Source of the DNA: Hirsutella rhossiliensis | Taxonomy: Eukaryota > Ascomycota > Sordariomycetes > Hypocreales > Ophiocordycipitaceae | Assembly (NCBI RefSeq): GCF_020360975.1 | Contig: NW_025408674.1 | Coordinates: 2,666,001-2,730,000, forward strand | Direction: 5' to 3' | DNA length: 64,000 nt | Part shown: positions 32,301 to 43,820 of the stretch, in pieces | Numbering within the stretch: position 1 is the first letter of the stretch | How the letters are laid out: the number at the start of each line of letters is the position of its first letter | Made by a program: the position numbers and the translations under genes | The notes under the pieces: model-generated | The model's input: the letters and a program-made list of their open reading frames with translations, nothing else | What the model was told of the DNA's origin: nothing | Database searches by the model: none

Positions 32301-34515
32301 TACCTGTACAGTAGCCGTGTATGTAAATACAGCATGTGCAATAGTTTGCTTGCTCGACTTTGGTCCCGTCTCGCCCCCTCTTGTATCTTTTGCTTTAGGG
32401 CCGCACCTTTGCGAGAGCACGTGCACGAAATGCCGCAATCTCCGACGACGCGCCCGTCTTGCCTCTCTATCTTGATGTCCTCGCCGTCACCGCTCCGATG
32501 CCTCCGCCTCTACCGGAACGAGCCTCGTCCTATGCCGGAGAGGCAGGGGCTTCCTGTTTTGTTTCAGCTGCCTCGCACGCCCTCGATCCTTCTTGCTGCC
32601 CCAAATCTGCCAAGCTCAGAGGAGGGACATGTCTCACTCTCGTCGGCTGGCCTTGACCCGAACAAGCTCTGGATCTCCGACAAGCATCGGCCCGTTGTTT
32701 CTTTTTCCATGTAGCAACTCGCCACGGCCAATGTTCCATCTCCTTGCGCTGACACGCAAACAAGAAGGCTCCGACTTCGGCAGAAGACTCCTACCAAGCT
32801 CCCAGGCCGTCTCCCTCTCCCGCCCGTCTTGTTCATCCGTTCCTCTGCGCGTCATCGTCAGGCTGCGGCGTGCGGCAAGTGCACGGCCTCATCGACACCG
32901 CATACATAACGGACGCCTTGCATGAGTCTCGTCTACAGCGGTGAGCATCTTGTCAACCCCACCAAGGTGCATGAGAACGGACGGGCGGTCCCGCGAACCC
33001 GGTTCTCAGCCCGTGGCGTCGACTTGTGCCCACCCTGGCGGTTCCTTGGCGTCGTTTTGAATATGTCCAGGAACGACTGCCGTCGCTTAGCTATGGCTAT
33101 GTTCGAGCTTTACCTTCTTGCTGCAGCAGGGTCAAGGCTCCCCTGCCGAGCAGGCAAGCAAACACCACTCTCCTCCGCCTTCGACCACCACGAGACCTCG
33201 ATGCCCAAACGACCCTGGATGGCCACGCACCTGCAACGCCAGCGGGCGCGCTTGACAGCCTCACCGGTCCGTGACTGGAAGCTAGGCGCCTCTCTCTGCT
33301 GTACTAACAACACACCATGCCCGGCCTGGCCATACGTGGACGTGCAGGCGTGCCGCATGCCTAACCTATAATTGAGGTGATGAGCATGAGGATCATTATG
33401 ATGATAACTCTCCTCCAATCTACCCCGCTCTCTCCCCGGCATGGACCGCTGTCCAAGGCTAACCCGCGACCCGATAGCCCGGAAGGAGTCGGTGAGACAT
33501 GTTTTTGGGGGGGTTCATCAAGAACGGGCTGCCTAGCATTTTCGTTGCGAGATCCGCTGACGACCTGGGCAATAGATGCATCGGTGAGATCTTGCATTCT
33601 TGATCGAGAACCCCAGGCCCAGGCCCATCTCTCTCCATCGGTTGGGGGGGGGGGGGCATGGGGGCATGACTTGTGTCGTGTCCTCACTGCCAACGCAGAG
33701 CGACACTATCTGCGATTGCCTCGGAGCCCACGTACGGCCATACATGATACTGTACTCACGCATATGCTGTGAAACGTTCTCTCGGGCCGCCGTCTGGTGC
33801 AACTCATCTCCAAAGATGAGAAAGACCCGTGTCATTGGATGTTTATCATGATGCTAGGGTGAGATCGTCAAACACCAAGAGAGAAGGAAAGAAAGAAAGC
33901 CAGCCCCTCCCGCATCCAGCTGTGCCGCTAATTACTGTACGTCGTGGAAACGGTCTTTGTTTTTCCTGCCCGCCCCGCCATCCTTCGGCCGGGTGCTCCT
34001 TGTCCTCTTTCCAGTCCTCAGGGCTATGTATAAACCCATGCTCCTGTCCCAAGAAGCCCATGCCTTCATCGTCGTGGCACGCACGCAACAGCCGGCCAAC
34101 CACCATCCTCCCCTCTTCCTCGCCTTCCGTCCCATCGCCCGGCAACCAAGTGAGGCACGCACCCCCAGTCCATCAACACGGGAGGCGTGTCCCTCCCCCT
34201 TTTTCATATGTATATGTATAGCTTCTCTGCCTCGACCAGGAAGCGTCGAGGCATCGGGCGTTGAAACTCCACCAGCTCGTCTTTCTTGACGGGCCCCAAC
34301 GGCCGCCAAGCTCGTTTCGATCGTTCTACCCCGTTGGTCGTGCAGGCCTGGGCGCCATCCCTCGTGCCACGCTGTGCTTTCCTGCAGCTTTGCCACTAAT
34401 TGAAACGGGGATCCACTCCTTTCCAAACCCTCTTCTCGAAGACGACGCTAGTCCGGGATGTATGTCCGACACTTCGGCGCTTCGAACCAGGGGAACCCCC
34501 CAGTTGACCTACCCG
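29321..34515. other. gene-poor region of about 5.2 kb
   Basis: No coding gene is supported. The 5' end (29321-29880) is probably the promoter and leader of the amadoriase gene. A GT microsatellite lies at 29931-29972. Later parts hold GTACAGTAC (32088), CCTAGGTAC words, a G13 tract (33644-33656) and mixed-composition sequence. Open frames are short and random-looking. Confidence 0.5.
29931..29972. repeat. (GT)n microsatellite
   Basis: GT/GC alternation over about 42 bp, read directly. Confidence 0.92.
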
Positions 34516-35766
34516 TCACGTCACGACGTAATGCTTGACCGTGGCCTTGTGCCTTTCTAAACCGTCCCGGCGAGCAAACCTCCGCTTCTTTGGCGGGTTG
34601 GGGCATCCTGGTATGTCACACCGCCAGGGCTTGCGATGTTTGTTACAGTGCTGCCTGTACGGGCACGTTAGCGGATCAAGGGTAACACGTGCGGCTCGGC
34701 CGGCATTGACTTGGCGTGTGCCCCAGCACGGGCACCATGCGAAGCCCACGCCGGCGAGGGTTGATTGTGTCAACTACGTACGCGAAAGACGAGTTGCGGT
34801 CGAAGATGACGAGGTTGCCCTCCTTATCAACCCCTCCCTTTTTGCATTGATAAGCCTTTGGGCAAGAATATGTGCCCTTGCCCCTTTGCCGCAGGGCCTC
34901 CATGTCAATGTCAAGGAACATTTCGTCGTCCGACTCGTCCGACTCGTCCGATCGGTGGCCAACGTCAGGGTGGAGCTGAACGTGGCTGTCCGGCAAGAGC
35001 TTGCGTGCCTTGAGCGAGCGTTCGCCGCCGTCGCTCGACACCGACATGGACTTGTTGGACACAATGGAGAGCTTGGCGTCACAAAAGGGCGAAATGGATG
35101 TGGCCTGCATGCCCGGCGGCGAGTTTATCATCCGCGGCCGCCAAGTGGACTGAACCTTATGAGAAAATTCGAGCGTCATATCCCTGATTTTACTGCCATG
35201 GATAGACAGGAAGAACGAAGGAGAAAGAGGTAAGCACGAGGGAGACAGTGATCGGACGCAGAGCAACTGTTGGCAATCTGGCCGCATGTACCTCCCTAGG
35301 GGCGTAGGTAAGGAAGTGGCGGACGCAGCAGGAGGTGGGTAGGGGGAGATGGGTCAAGATAGTAGCAAGACGGAAGAAGGAGAGGGGGCGCCGGGCAAAG
35401 GGGTGGGGGGGGGGGGGGGTGGTCATACCGAAGCCGAGTGATGTCAATATCTACCCGAGCAACCTCGGTCAGATCCGACATGCCGGTGCCGGTACGGGAG
35501 CGTTCATGAGCCCTAAAGGCAGCCTGCTCCAGGTGAGGCCCCTTCAAGAGGCGGTCCGTCAGATAGGCCCACAGCGTGGCCGTGCGACAAAGGTAGTCGC
35601 CCATGTCGTTGAGTAGCAAGTCCTCGGAGCCTAGTGTCGAAGGGGGCGGCGTATTCATGTCCAAGTCGTGCGTGGCGCGCTCCAGGTGTTCGCGGATGAG
35701 TGACTCGAGCAAGGGCGATTGTGAGGCACCCAGCCCTGGCTCGAAGACGTGTGCGGCGCGAGGCAT
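34516..35766 (-). CDS. C2H2 zinc-finger protein, fungal
   Basis: Three exons are inferred: 35766-35429, 35192-34782 and 34654-34516, giving 295 aa. The second intron (127 nt, GTACGT...GCTAAC...TACAG) is well supported because it joins the two halves of the first zinc finger. Finger 1 is CPKAYQC (223-229) with a distant HCNKH pair (252-256), separated by a loop ending in FDRNSSF. Finger 2 is CDIPGC (262-267) with H285 and H291, inside FARRDGLERHKATVKH, a common ending of small fungal C2H2 factors. A serine- and acid-rich stretch (DESDESDDE) precedes the fingers and could be an activation segment. The first intron (236 nt) contains a 15-base G/C homopolymer and is less certain. The start is the first ATG of the open frame; an upstream exon is possible. 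Targets are unknown. Confidence 0.68.
35405..35419. repeat. G15 homopolymer inside zinc-finger gene intron 1
   Basis: Fifteen consecutive G on the plus strand (C on the coding strand), within the inferred first intron close to its donor. Confidence 0.9.
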
Positions 35767-37398
35767 TGAAGCCAGACAACTAATCGACCTACAGAGTCGG
35801 GCGTAGGCGGAGATGTGACGCCGTTGGAGGCACGGCCAGGTTTCGACTCGACCACGGTACGGAGAGTCTCAATTCTCTCATACCGCCACCGGCCTCCTTG
35901 GCTCCCCTCGATGCCGCCAGGTATGAGCCGAGGCACGGTGCAGCATTGACTGGCTGCCCCTCGATGCCACTCACACTCGATGCCACTCACACGCACAAAG
36001 TGAGTGCCAGCTGGCGGCTGCCTCCCACAATGCGAAGCCCCCGTGTCCCGTCTCTCGCTCTCGCCCTTGGGACGCGCCGCAATTGGTGCTCTGCTCGCTG
36101 ACCTGGTCGAGAGCGTACGTGAGAGTGAGAGGGTCGGGGTTGGAAAGGGCGTGACACCTGTACGGCCGATTGGCGTCCCCGCTCGCTCGTAGTGGCCTGC
36201 GCGAAGAGGCTCCAGGGCCGAGGTAGCGACTCCTACGACCGACCACCTCTCAGACCGCCCAGTTGAGCGACGAAGGTTGAAAGGGGGGTAAAGGGGGGAT
36301 GCTGCACTCCAGTGTCTGTACAACGACAACGCAGAGACTGATGAAAGACGTGGGCCACCACCAGCCGGCAGCAAGAACGTGGCAAAACCCTGCAGCGACT
36401 GCTGCGAGTCCCTCGGATCGTCTGACAAGAAAGCACAGGATGGATGGGCCGGAGCGACCCAATGTCAGGCGCGCAGGGCGGGACGTTTGCTGGGTCGGTT
36501 TTGCGTGCAATGAGGCGTCGAATATGCGCTTGGAGTCAAGGAAGGTCACCGGAGAGATAGGGTGGGGAGGGGGGGCTTTAGCTTGGCACCAGGTCCTGGA
36601 GGTGAACTGCCGCTGCCTCAAGTTTCTTCTTCCCTTTCTTTTGGGCTGGCCGGCGAAGTAGTGAATACTGACGCTCCCAAGGAGGTGTGGGTGATGGTCG
36701 GGATGATCTCTGGCGACGGCTCGCTGGATGACAAGGGCTAGTTTGGGGAAGAGGGGTTAGGAGACGGGCGAAAAGGCGGCGAGGCAGACGAGAGCGAGTT
36801 GAGAATCGACGACGAGAACCACCTGACTGGGAGCAAGCAGGAAAGCCAGCGTCGTCATCAAAGGAGAAAAGACGAAAAGTGGCGGCCGTCTTATGGCTCG
36901 ATGCTACAAAACAAAGCTCTCGGGGTCTCCCCCCTTGCTTTTCTGTCCGTGCCGACCAGGTAGTGGACTCTGCTGCTTATTATCGAGGGCTCCCGAGGCC
37001 AGAAAAACGGCACTTCAGCCAGGTCGTTGGCTGGGTGCTGGAGGTGATAGCTCTCTCGCTCTCGCACAACAGTGATCCTGGGACAAGCTTGCTGGTGGGG
37101 AAGAGACAACAAGGCTAGCAGGGGTTTTGCCAGCCAGAAAGATTGCTGGGCGGAAGCGTTGCATACCACCCACTGGCCATGTCTTTGCGCCTGTTGTCGA
37201 CAGCGGCGGGAGCATCTGTCGCTTTTCAGCAGGCCACGGCATCGCGACCAGTCGGGTGAGCATCAGGCCCTCTTGCAGCCTCATGGAAGAAGCCAAAGCG
37301 TGTCATCGGCTGCTGCCTGGCCTATCATGAGGCTTGCACGTGCGCGCTCATTGAAAGATTTGCGGCACGGCTCCCACCTGCCAAAGTCGTTGGTACCT

Positions 37399-37412
37399 GC
37401 ACTGTACAGTGC
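37399..37412. repeat. perfect 14-bp palindrome GCACTGTACAGTGC
   Basis: Reads identically on both strands; built around the TGTACA core seen in other intergenic words of this window. Confidence 0.95.
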
Positions 37413-39044
37413 CTGGCTCGAGCTCCTCTGACGTGGCCTACGGACAGCAGCGCCGGAAGTTGAGTCCGACGTCTGGAGTGAGGGGCGCCACGGATACCGC
37501 TCGGCCCTTGATTGGCTAGTCTCGACGACGCCTGCCCAGACAACTGCGCAGTCGCATGTAGGTATCTCGCCAGGGTTCTTCTTCTGCAGGTGCTCCTGGT
37601 GTGTGCCGTGCGTGGGCCAGCCATGCGCGACGCCCCGTGTACAGTGCGACACCGGTCAGCGCCATATCTACCTACGGCTTAGTACAGACATTGTGGCTGC
37701 GCTCGCGGGACTCATATCTACTAGTTACAGTAGGTATCTACTGTGTTCGAGGCGCCAAGATGCCAAGACGCCACGAGGTTGCTCTGCCGGAATCTTCACG
37801 ATGCTACTCCGTACTTACGAATCTACCTCAGGCGTCGTGCCCGGAGAACAAGGCCGAGCACTCAGGATGGCATCGGGGAGACAACGTCAGCTCAGCTACA
37901 ACCTGGTCTCTTGTTTGTACAAACACGGTTAGTGTTGAGACCTGCCAGCTTGCTTTTCTGGCGAGCCGCTCTGCTCGTCAAAGGCCTGCGCTAGGGACCC
38001 TAACGTGACCGATTCCTGGCTCGAGACACGGCCATGGCCATCGCCAAATGCTCAACGGCAAGAACCAGTACTGTACCTTGACTGAGCCCACCGCTATTTC
38101 CCTGACGCAGGCACGGCCACCGGAGCCTGGAAGGGCATCCGCCTTGCCCGCTAAGGTTTCTCCGGGCTCACTGGGGAAGTCACCATCCGGTGCACAATAC
38201 CTCTCTGCCCGCCATCGCGAGTTGCGCCCGGTGCCACCGCCCCAGCTCGTTGCAGGCGGGGCAGCAGCTATCTCCACGCAGCTGTTGTGCCCACCGTGCA
38301 TGCACGCACTGTGCCTTCCATACTGTCCACACCAGGGCTGAGAGCACAAGGGTGCAGGATCACAAGGTGCCTACCTAGGTAGGTAGGTACTGTACCTGGG
38401 CAGGTACACACAAGGCAAGATTGCAAACCTGACATGGAAATACATGGCCACAGAGCTGCATGAGTACAGTACATCAGCTGATCCCGTGACAGAGGCTCGA
38501 AAATCGACTGGCCCAAATCCTCCCTGTCTCGCCCTGCGGGCGGGCGGGCCACCATGTCCACAGGTACTGTAAAGGAATGGAGACGAGGCACAAGGTGACC
38601 CCCATCAGGACGAGGGTGAGGCTGCGCGCAAGAAGCGTCTACGCGACGATTTTCGGAGCAGCCGTTTGGACGAATTTTCTCGTTAATTACCGTGTTGCTT
38701 CGAGGGGTTGAAGTATCCCTGCAACTCGTGCCATTCACCTGGCTTCTCTATTTCTACCTACTGTACGGCTTGTACAATGCAAACCCTTTTATCAACCGTC
38801 GTTTCTTCCCCCTCCTGGAAGCGAGCGCAAGAAGACATACAACAGCGAAACGTGTCAGTTCGTCCATTTAACCCACGGCCCCGTCGACAGGCTCCATCGC
38901 GCCGCCCCCTTTCTCTCATACCACACCCCGGCCCTCTGTTCTCTCCCCGCGCCGCCCCTCTCCCGTGCCTGGGTGCCTGTTTTCTCGCTCGTCTTCTTTT
39001 CTCACTGCCCGCTCCTCGTCTCGTCTCTCCCTCCCCTCCCCTCC

Positions 39045-39146
39045 CCTTCCCTCGCTTCGCCTCTCCTCTCCTCTCCTCTCCTCTCCCCGCCTCCCCGCCT
39101 CTCCTCTCCTCTCCTCTCCTCTCCTCTCCTCTCCTCTCCTCTCTCC
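39045..39146. repeat. (CTCTC)n pyrimidine repeat
   Basis: Two blocks of CTCTC units separated by a CCCCGCCTCCCCGC interruption, about 100 bp in total, in the probable leader of the transcription factor gene. Confidence 0.92.
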
Positions 39147-40081
39147 CCTCACCTTCCCTCCCTGGCTCCCTAGTCGCCTGGCTAGCCACCCGGACCTCCG
39201 TTCCCCACCCTTCTCATCATTCCGTCAACTCCACCCTTCCCGCGATTCCTGTCGCGTCGCCCACTTCCCCCCCCCGGCGCCGCTCTACTGCCGAGCCTTA
39301 GCCCTCCCGCGGGGCGACGGCAAGACTGCTTATCGCAACATACCGACGACAAATTACTCGTCGGCTCCTGCCGCGCCAGTGTGCTCCTAGACTTGGCTGC
39401 GCGCGCGCCCCCTCCCTCCTTGATTCCTTTCCCCGCTGAGTTCGGCCTGCTTGCCTACCAGTAGCGCATGGCAGCTGCCCTACCCGGCCCCCATTACTAT
39501 TCGCGTCGGCTACCCGCCGTTGCCCCCATACCACTTAGCGTTACATGCACCCTTCACCTCCAGGTAGGCTCACACCTCTCTCTACCGGGCCAGGTAGGTA
39601 GGTGGAGACCGCTGGGCTAAGGCACAAGCATCTCGCTCGCGGCACATTGCTCTGACAGCCTCGTGTGGCTTTCGTACCTACCTGGGTACCTACACCGGGT
39701 GCCTCTCCAAGTACAGCACCCTTGGACAAGTGGTGCAGTACCTCGTCTCTGCAACCTTAGGCTATCTTGGCTCCGGGTATCTCTCAAGTGAAGGGGAAGA
39801 ATCGAGCATAGGGGACCTGTCCAGGTTCCGGTCTGGGCAGGAGCGTGACTTGGACGGCAAGATTAGGGACTCTGCTCGGCCCCGCCTGTCGATTCCCCGT
39901 CTTTTGGACGCTGACGGCGCCTCGCGGCTTGCTTTGGTGGGCCTCGACACAACAGCCTCGGCAGGCTGGCGAAGCTGCCAAGCAAAAGCGCATCGTTTGT
40001 GTTGTTAGAAAGAGGTGGCGCCCTGGTACCGGGATACAGTCAGTGCCTTTGTACAGGCTACCGCAGAAGTAGCTCGTTCTG

Positions 40082-43000
40082 ATGCACATGGGAGGGGACT
40101 CGCTGTTCGACAACGACCGCCCCGCAAAGCGCATCAAGGTCGAGGCGCCGCCAAATGACGACGTGAGCAACGCCGACTCTCCCTTTTCTCCGTTGTCCCA
40201 GGCGCTTCCGCCGCCTCGGGAACGCCCGCCGCTGGCAGCCGGGCCTGAGGCAGACGCTCATCCACCGTTTCTATCGCCGCTGGACCAACGGCCGCCAGAC
40301 CTCTACAGCAGCTATCCCCTTCACCAACAGCCGCCGGCGCCTGGCCCGCTGCCACAGCCTTCGCACCAGCACGAGCATGTTGCCAACATAGCCGTGGTCG
40401 CCGCGCCGACCGTGGCAGACATGACCGACCCGTGGCCTGGCCATGCCTCGACCTTGTTCGATGCCTCGTGGAAGTGGCCCGTGGCGTCATCCACGGTGTC
40501 TCCCTCGTCACAGATGGCCGGCGCCCTCGAGCCGGGCCTTCATGTCGGCGCCGCCCACTTCTTCCCCGCTCCACTGAAGTCTTTGGACTCAGATGTGCCA
40601 GTGGCGATAGCTTCAGGTGAGATATTCCCAACCTTTCTAGGTATCGAGTACATATCTTACATACCCGCCCTCTTTCCCATCCCACGATGCTCTGCATTGG
40701 CTCATTTCCTTACCCTCTACTTTCTTCTGACGTATCATGTCGCCATGTCATCTCTCAACTCCTTCTCGATGCACGCACCTCTCCGCTGCAATCCAAGCAC
40801 GGCTTCCCATGCCCTCCCGTCTCGCAGGCTTGATACCAAAGCACATGCCTACCGTGTATTCTTCACCGTCTTCATCATTCATCAAGGCAGCCTTTTAGTC
40901 CCATGCCCCCTATTCTTTCCTGGGGCCCGTCGGTACACTCATGGCCGCATCTCAGACCCGTCTCCCGTCGGTTTGCAGTCAACATGAACCACATCATCTT
41001 GTCTTTTCTCTCTTCCAATCACCCCAACCACCACCGCCACGTCATGATCCGCTCTGGGAACTCCCCTCCTAGCTTTCCCCTTCGTGGCTTGTGAAACATC
41101 ACCTCGCTTGAGGTGGTAGGTCAAGATGCAAGTTCGTTCCGCTTCAACGCATGATCTCTCGCCCTTTTCCAACTGGCCTTAAGGGCTCGACGAGTTGGTT
41201 CACACTAGAAACCACAGCCCAACCCTTTTTCTTTGTCCTGTGCGCGGGGGTCATGCTATGGTTTTCCCTGGAGCTCGTGAGCTAACCTTGACTCCAGCGC
41301 TTCCCGCGAGCGAGTTCAACTTCCCCCTGGCGTGCCCGACTCGTGGCTCCCTGTCCCTCGCTCCATCGCTTCCTCCGAAACGGCCCCGCTTTCCCTTAGC
41401 GACTGCTGGCGACTCTGGTCTGGGTGATGTCAACTACCATATCAAAGACCACCATTCGCGGAAAGGCGCCAACCGACTCGCGCTTGTCAGCCCCTTCAAA
41501 GACTGTGTGGGCAATTTTGGAGAGGCGCAACAGCGTCGCTTCAACCGCCCCTTTGACGGCAAGGTTAATGGCTACATCAAGTTCAACTGGCCCAAGGACA
41601 AGCCTGATCGTCGTCCATCTGCCGGTCGCGAGTCGCTCGTTTTGGATTCTCCCAATGTGGCCGAGTTGGTTGCATCGACTGCCGATGTCGACGCCCCCCA
41701 ATCATCATTGGTTCATCTTGGCTCCGCACCGGCATCAATGACCATGTCGCCTGATCTCGACTCCAACTTTGACTTCTCGTGCTTCCTGTACGGTCCCCCT
41801 TCATCATTCGAACTGAGCCATCCCGTCGAGGTCGAGGCACGGGCGGTCGGTGCCGAGATCTCCACTGAATTGGTCCCGATCGGGGCTCCGCGGAAAGTCC
41901 CAAAGCTCTTTGGCTATGAGGCTCAAATGGACCATACGGATAGGAAGTTTTGGACATTCTGTATGTCATGGTTGGTGTACCGCATCACCACGATCCCTCC
42001 TCTCAGTGTCCCGTCTCGCTGTCTGTGCCAAAAAGCCAGTTAAAGCACCCGGCCGCACCTTCTCGCTGCCCACACTACTTGCTACTGCCCCCGTGTGATG
42101 AAATTGAGTGAGCCTAACAGCAAACGAATAGATATCAGGAATTGGTGTCCCGGCAGAAGCGTGCTTCTGGAAACCAATCTTTGGCTCAAGGATTTCGCTC
42201 AGATGCACAAAAGCGACGGAGTACGAGCCGCGATCCAAAGCCTGGCTGGCATATATATTTACGACTACCAACCCATTGACAGCATTCGCAGGAGAGTCAA
42301 CGAGAGGTTCTTTGAGGCTGAGTATCGGTTTAGCCGCCTGTTAAACGATCCCACCACTGCTCATAGCGAAGCCCACGCAAATGAGCTCATCACCATGGCC
42401 GTCATTCTCTCCATGCAAGACGTGAGTTTTCCCTTCTGTTCCGCTTTCAGTTCCCATCCGAGTTTGGCTGTCCGTGCCACCGAAATCGGCTCACTCGCCT
42501 CTTCCAGATCGTCCTGACAGAACGCCGACTGAGAAAGCCTCACGATCCTCGGTGGCTTTCTGGTTTCAAGCAAGGAGAATTGTTTCTGCAAGCAACAGAT
42601 CGCGGCTCACGCTTTTGGAAACGATCAAATGCCCAGTTCTCGTCGCTCCGCATTTCTCAATCAATCATTGTCGGCCGGGCCATGATCCTGGCGCAGCCGA
42701 TGATGAAGCTTCCATCGCCAAGTACATTTGACCCAGAATGCGAAACATCGCGATTCGGCTGGCTACTGTACGGAACGGAGCGAGACATGTATCAGATTCA
42801 CGGAGGCTGTGGGTTTTCCAAGAAACTGCTTCACATGATGAGCCAAATCACATACTGTGCTGCCCGTCTGCAGCAAGATCCGGAAAACATTGTTGTCCCC
42901 ACAACCTCACAGTACCTGCACGCCGAGCTGGTTCAAATGAGACAATGGAGTAGCGAGTCCAAGGATTGGGAGAGTGCAAAAGCTGGACCGTCGATAACGG

Positions 43001-43634
43001 AGTGGGTGCGATCCGTTCCAGACGGATTCACCATCACCTCATCCTCCGACATGACGGATGTGACTGCGGAGGCCTGGAGATTGACTGCCATTGTTTACCT
43101 GCAGTGCCGTGTGCTGAGGTGGGACTAGCTCTTGCGACCGATCAAACGTGGAGCCCCCGTATTCTAATCGAGACAAATAGGATTCCTCGGAACCACCCGG
43201 CCATAGTAGAAAACCTGGCTGATTTGGCCCGGTGTATTTGCATTATGCCGACGTCGGGCTACCAGTTCACGGCACAAGCACCTCTGTTACCTGTGTTTAT
43301 GCTAGGCATGTTGGCCACAAACCCCGACCACAAACAAGTTTCGAAAACCTGGTTTGACGAAGTCGTCTCAGCCCCAGTCAGGAGTGTAAGTCTACCAAGG
43401 TTTATTTAACGACATCGTCGTTTCTACGTTGTTGCTGATGAGAGTTGCAATCAGAGTGTGCCACCCCTATATGAGGTGCTGCAGCGTGTTTGGCAGTGGA
43501 TCGACACCGAGATCGAAATGCCTACGCCCTCCACCGCTGACTTGACCGAGCACATCGGCCTGCGATACTCTTGGTGGGAGCAACTTGTTGAAGAAGTTGA
43601 TAAGAGGGAGCACGAGGTGCTATGTTTGACGTGA
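40082..43634 (+). CDS. fungal-specific transcription factor domain protein (Fungal_trans_2 type)
   Basis: Six exons give a continuous 793-aa frame: 40082-40616, 41400-41960, 42132-42421, 42508-43118, 43181-43385 and 43455-43634. The last four introns are short (171, 86, 62 and 69 nt) with good donors (GTATGT, GTGAGT, GTAAGT) and acceptors. The first intron, 783 nt, is long for a fungus and less certain. From about residue 366 the protein matches the Fungal_trans_2 layout of ARG82/UGA3-class regulators: KFWTFYIRNWCPGRSVL, LAGIYIYDYQP, a long helical middle region, and a C-terminal LRYSWWEQLVEEVDKREHEVL. The N-terminus has a basic NLS-like patch (RPAKRIKVE) and proline-rich low complexity, but no Zn2Cys6 cluster was found in the exons or just upstream. 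It may be a cofactor without its own DNA-binding domain, or a 5' exon is missing. It converges on the EasF-like gene, with stops 186 bp apart. Confidence 0.8.
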
Positions 43635-43820
43635 AAGAAACGGTTCAGGAACACAATGAGTCTATTTCAGCGACGGCCCTGTCGTCGGCAACACTGGCTC
43701 TGCCCCGGCGGCATGGGTGTGGTATCTGCAACCTCTATCCCAGGAAGGGCCCATATCGGCAATAAGAGATTACTGGTGCATGGGAGGCAGGGCGGCTTTT
43801 TCCTTCCCCTCTTGAATTTG

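Larger units (their letters stand above)
35767..40081. promoter_or_regulatory. divergent 4.3-kb region between zinc-finger gene and transcription factor
   Basis: No gene is supported. From about 38780 to the transcription factor start it is CT-rich and ATG-poor (only 39469 and 39545), suggesting a long leader. It holds several GTACWGTAC words (38068, 38387, 38464), CCTACCTAGG-like words, a perfect 14-bp palindrome at 37399-37412 and a CTCTC repeat at 39045-39146. Confidence 0.5.

Noticed and set aside
34470..34500. B-box-like TTCGAACC on the minus strand
   Set aside because: No matching A-box or acceptor stem at the right distance.
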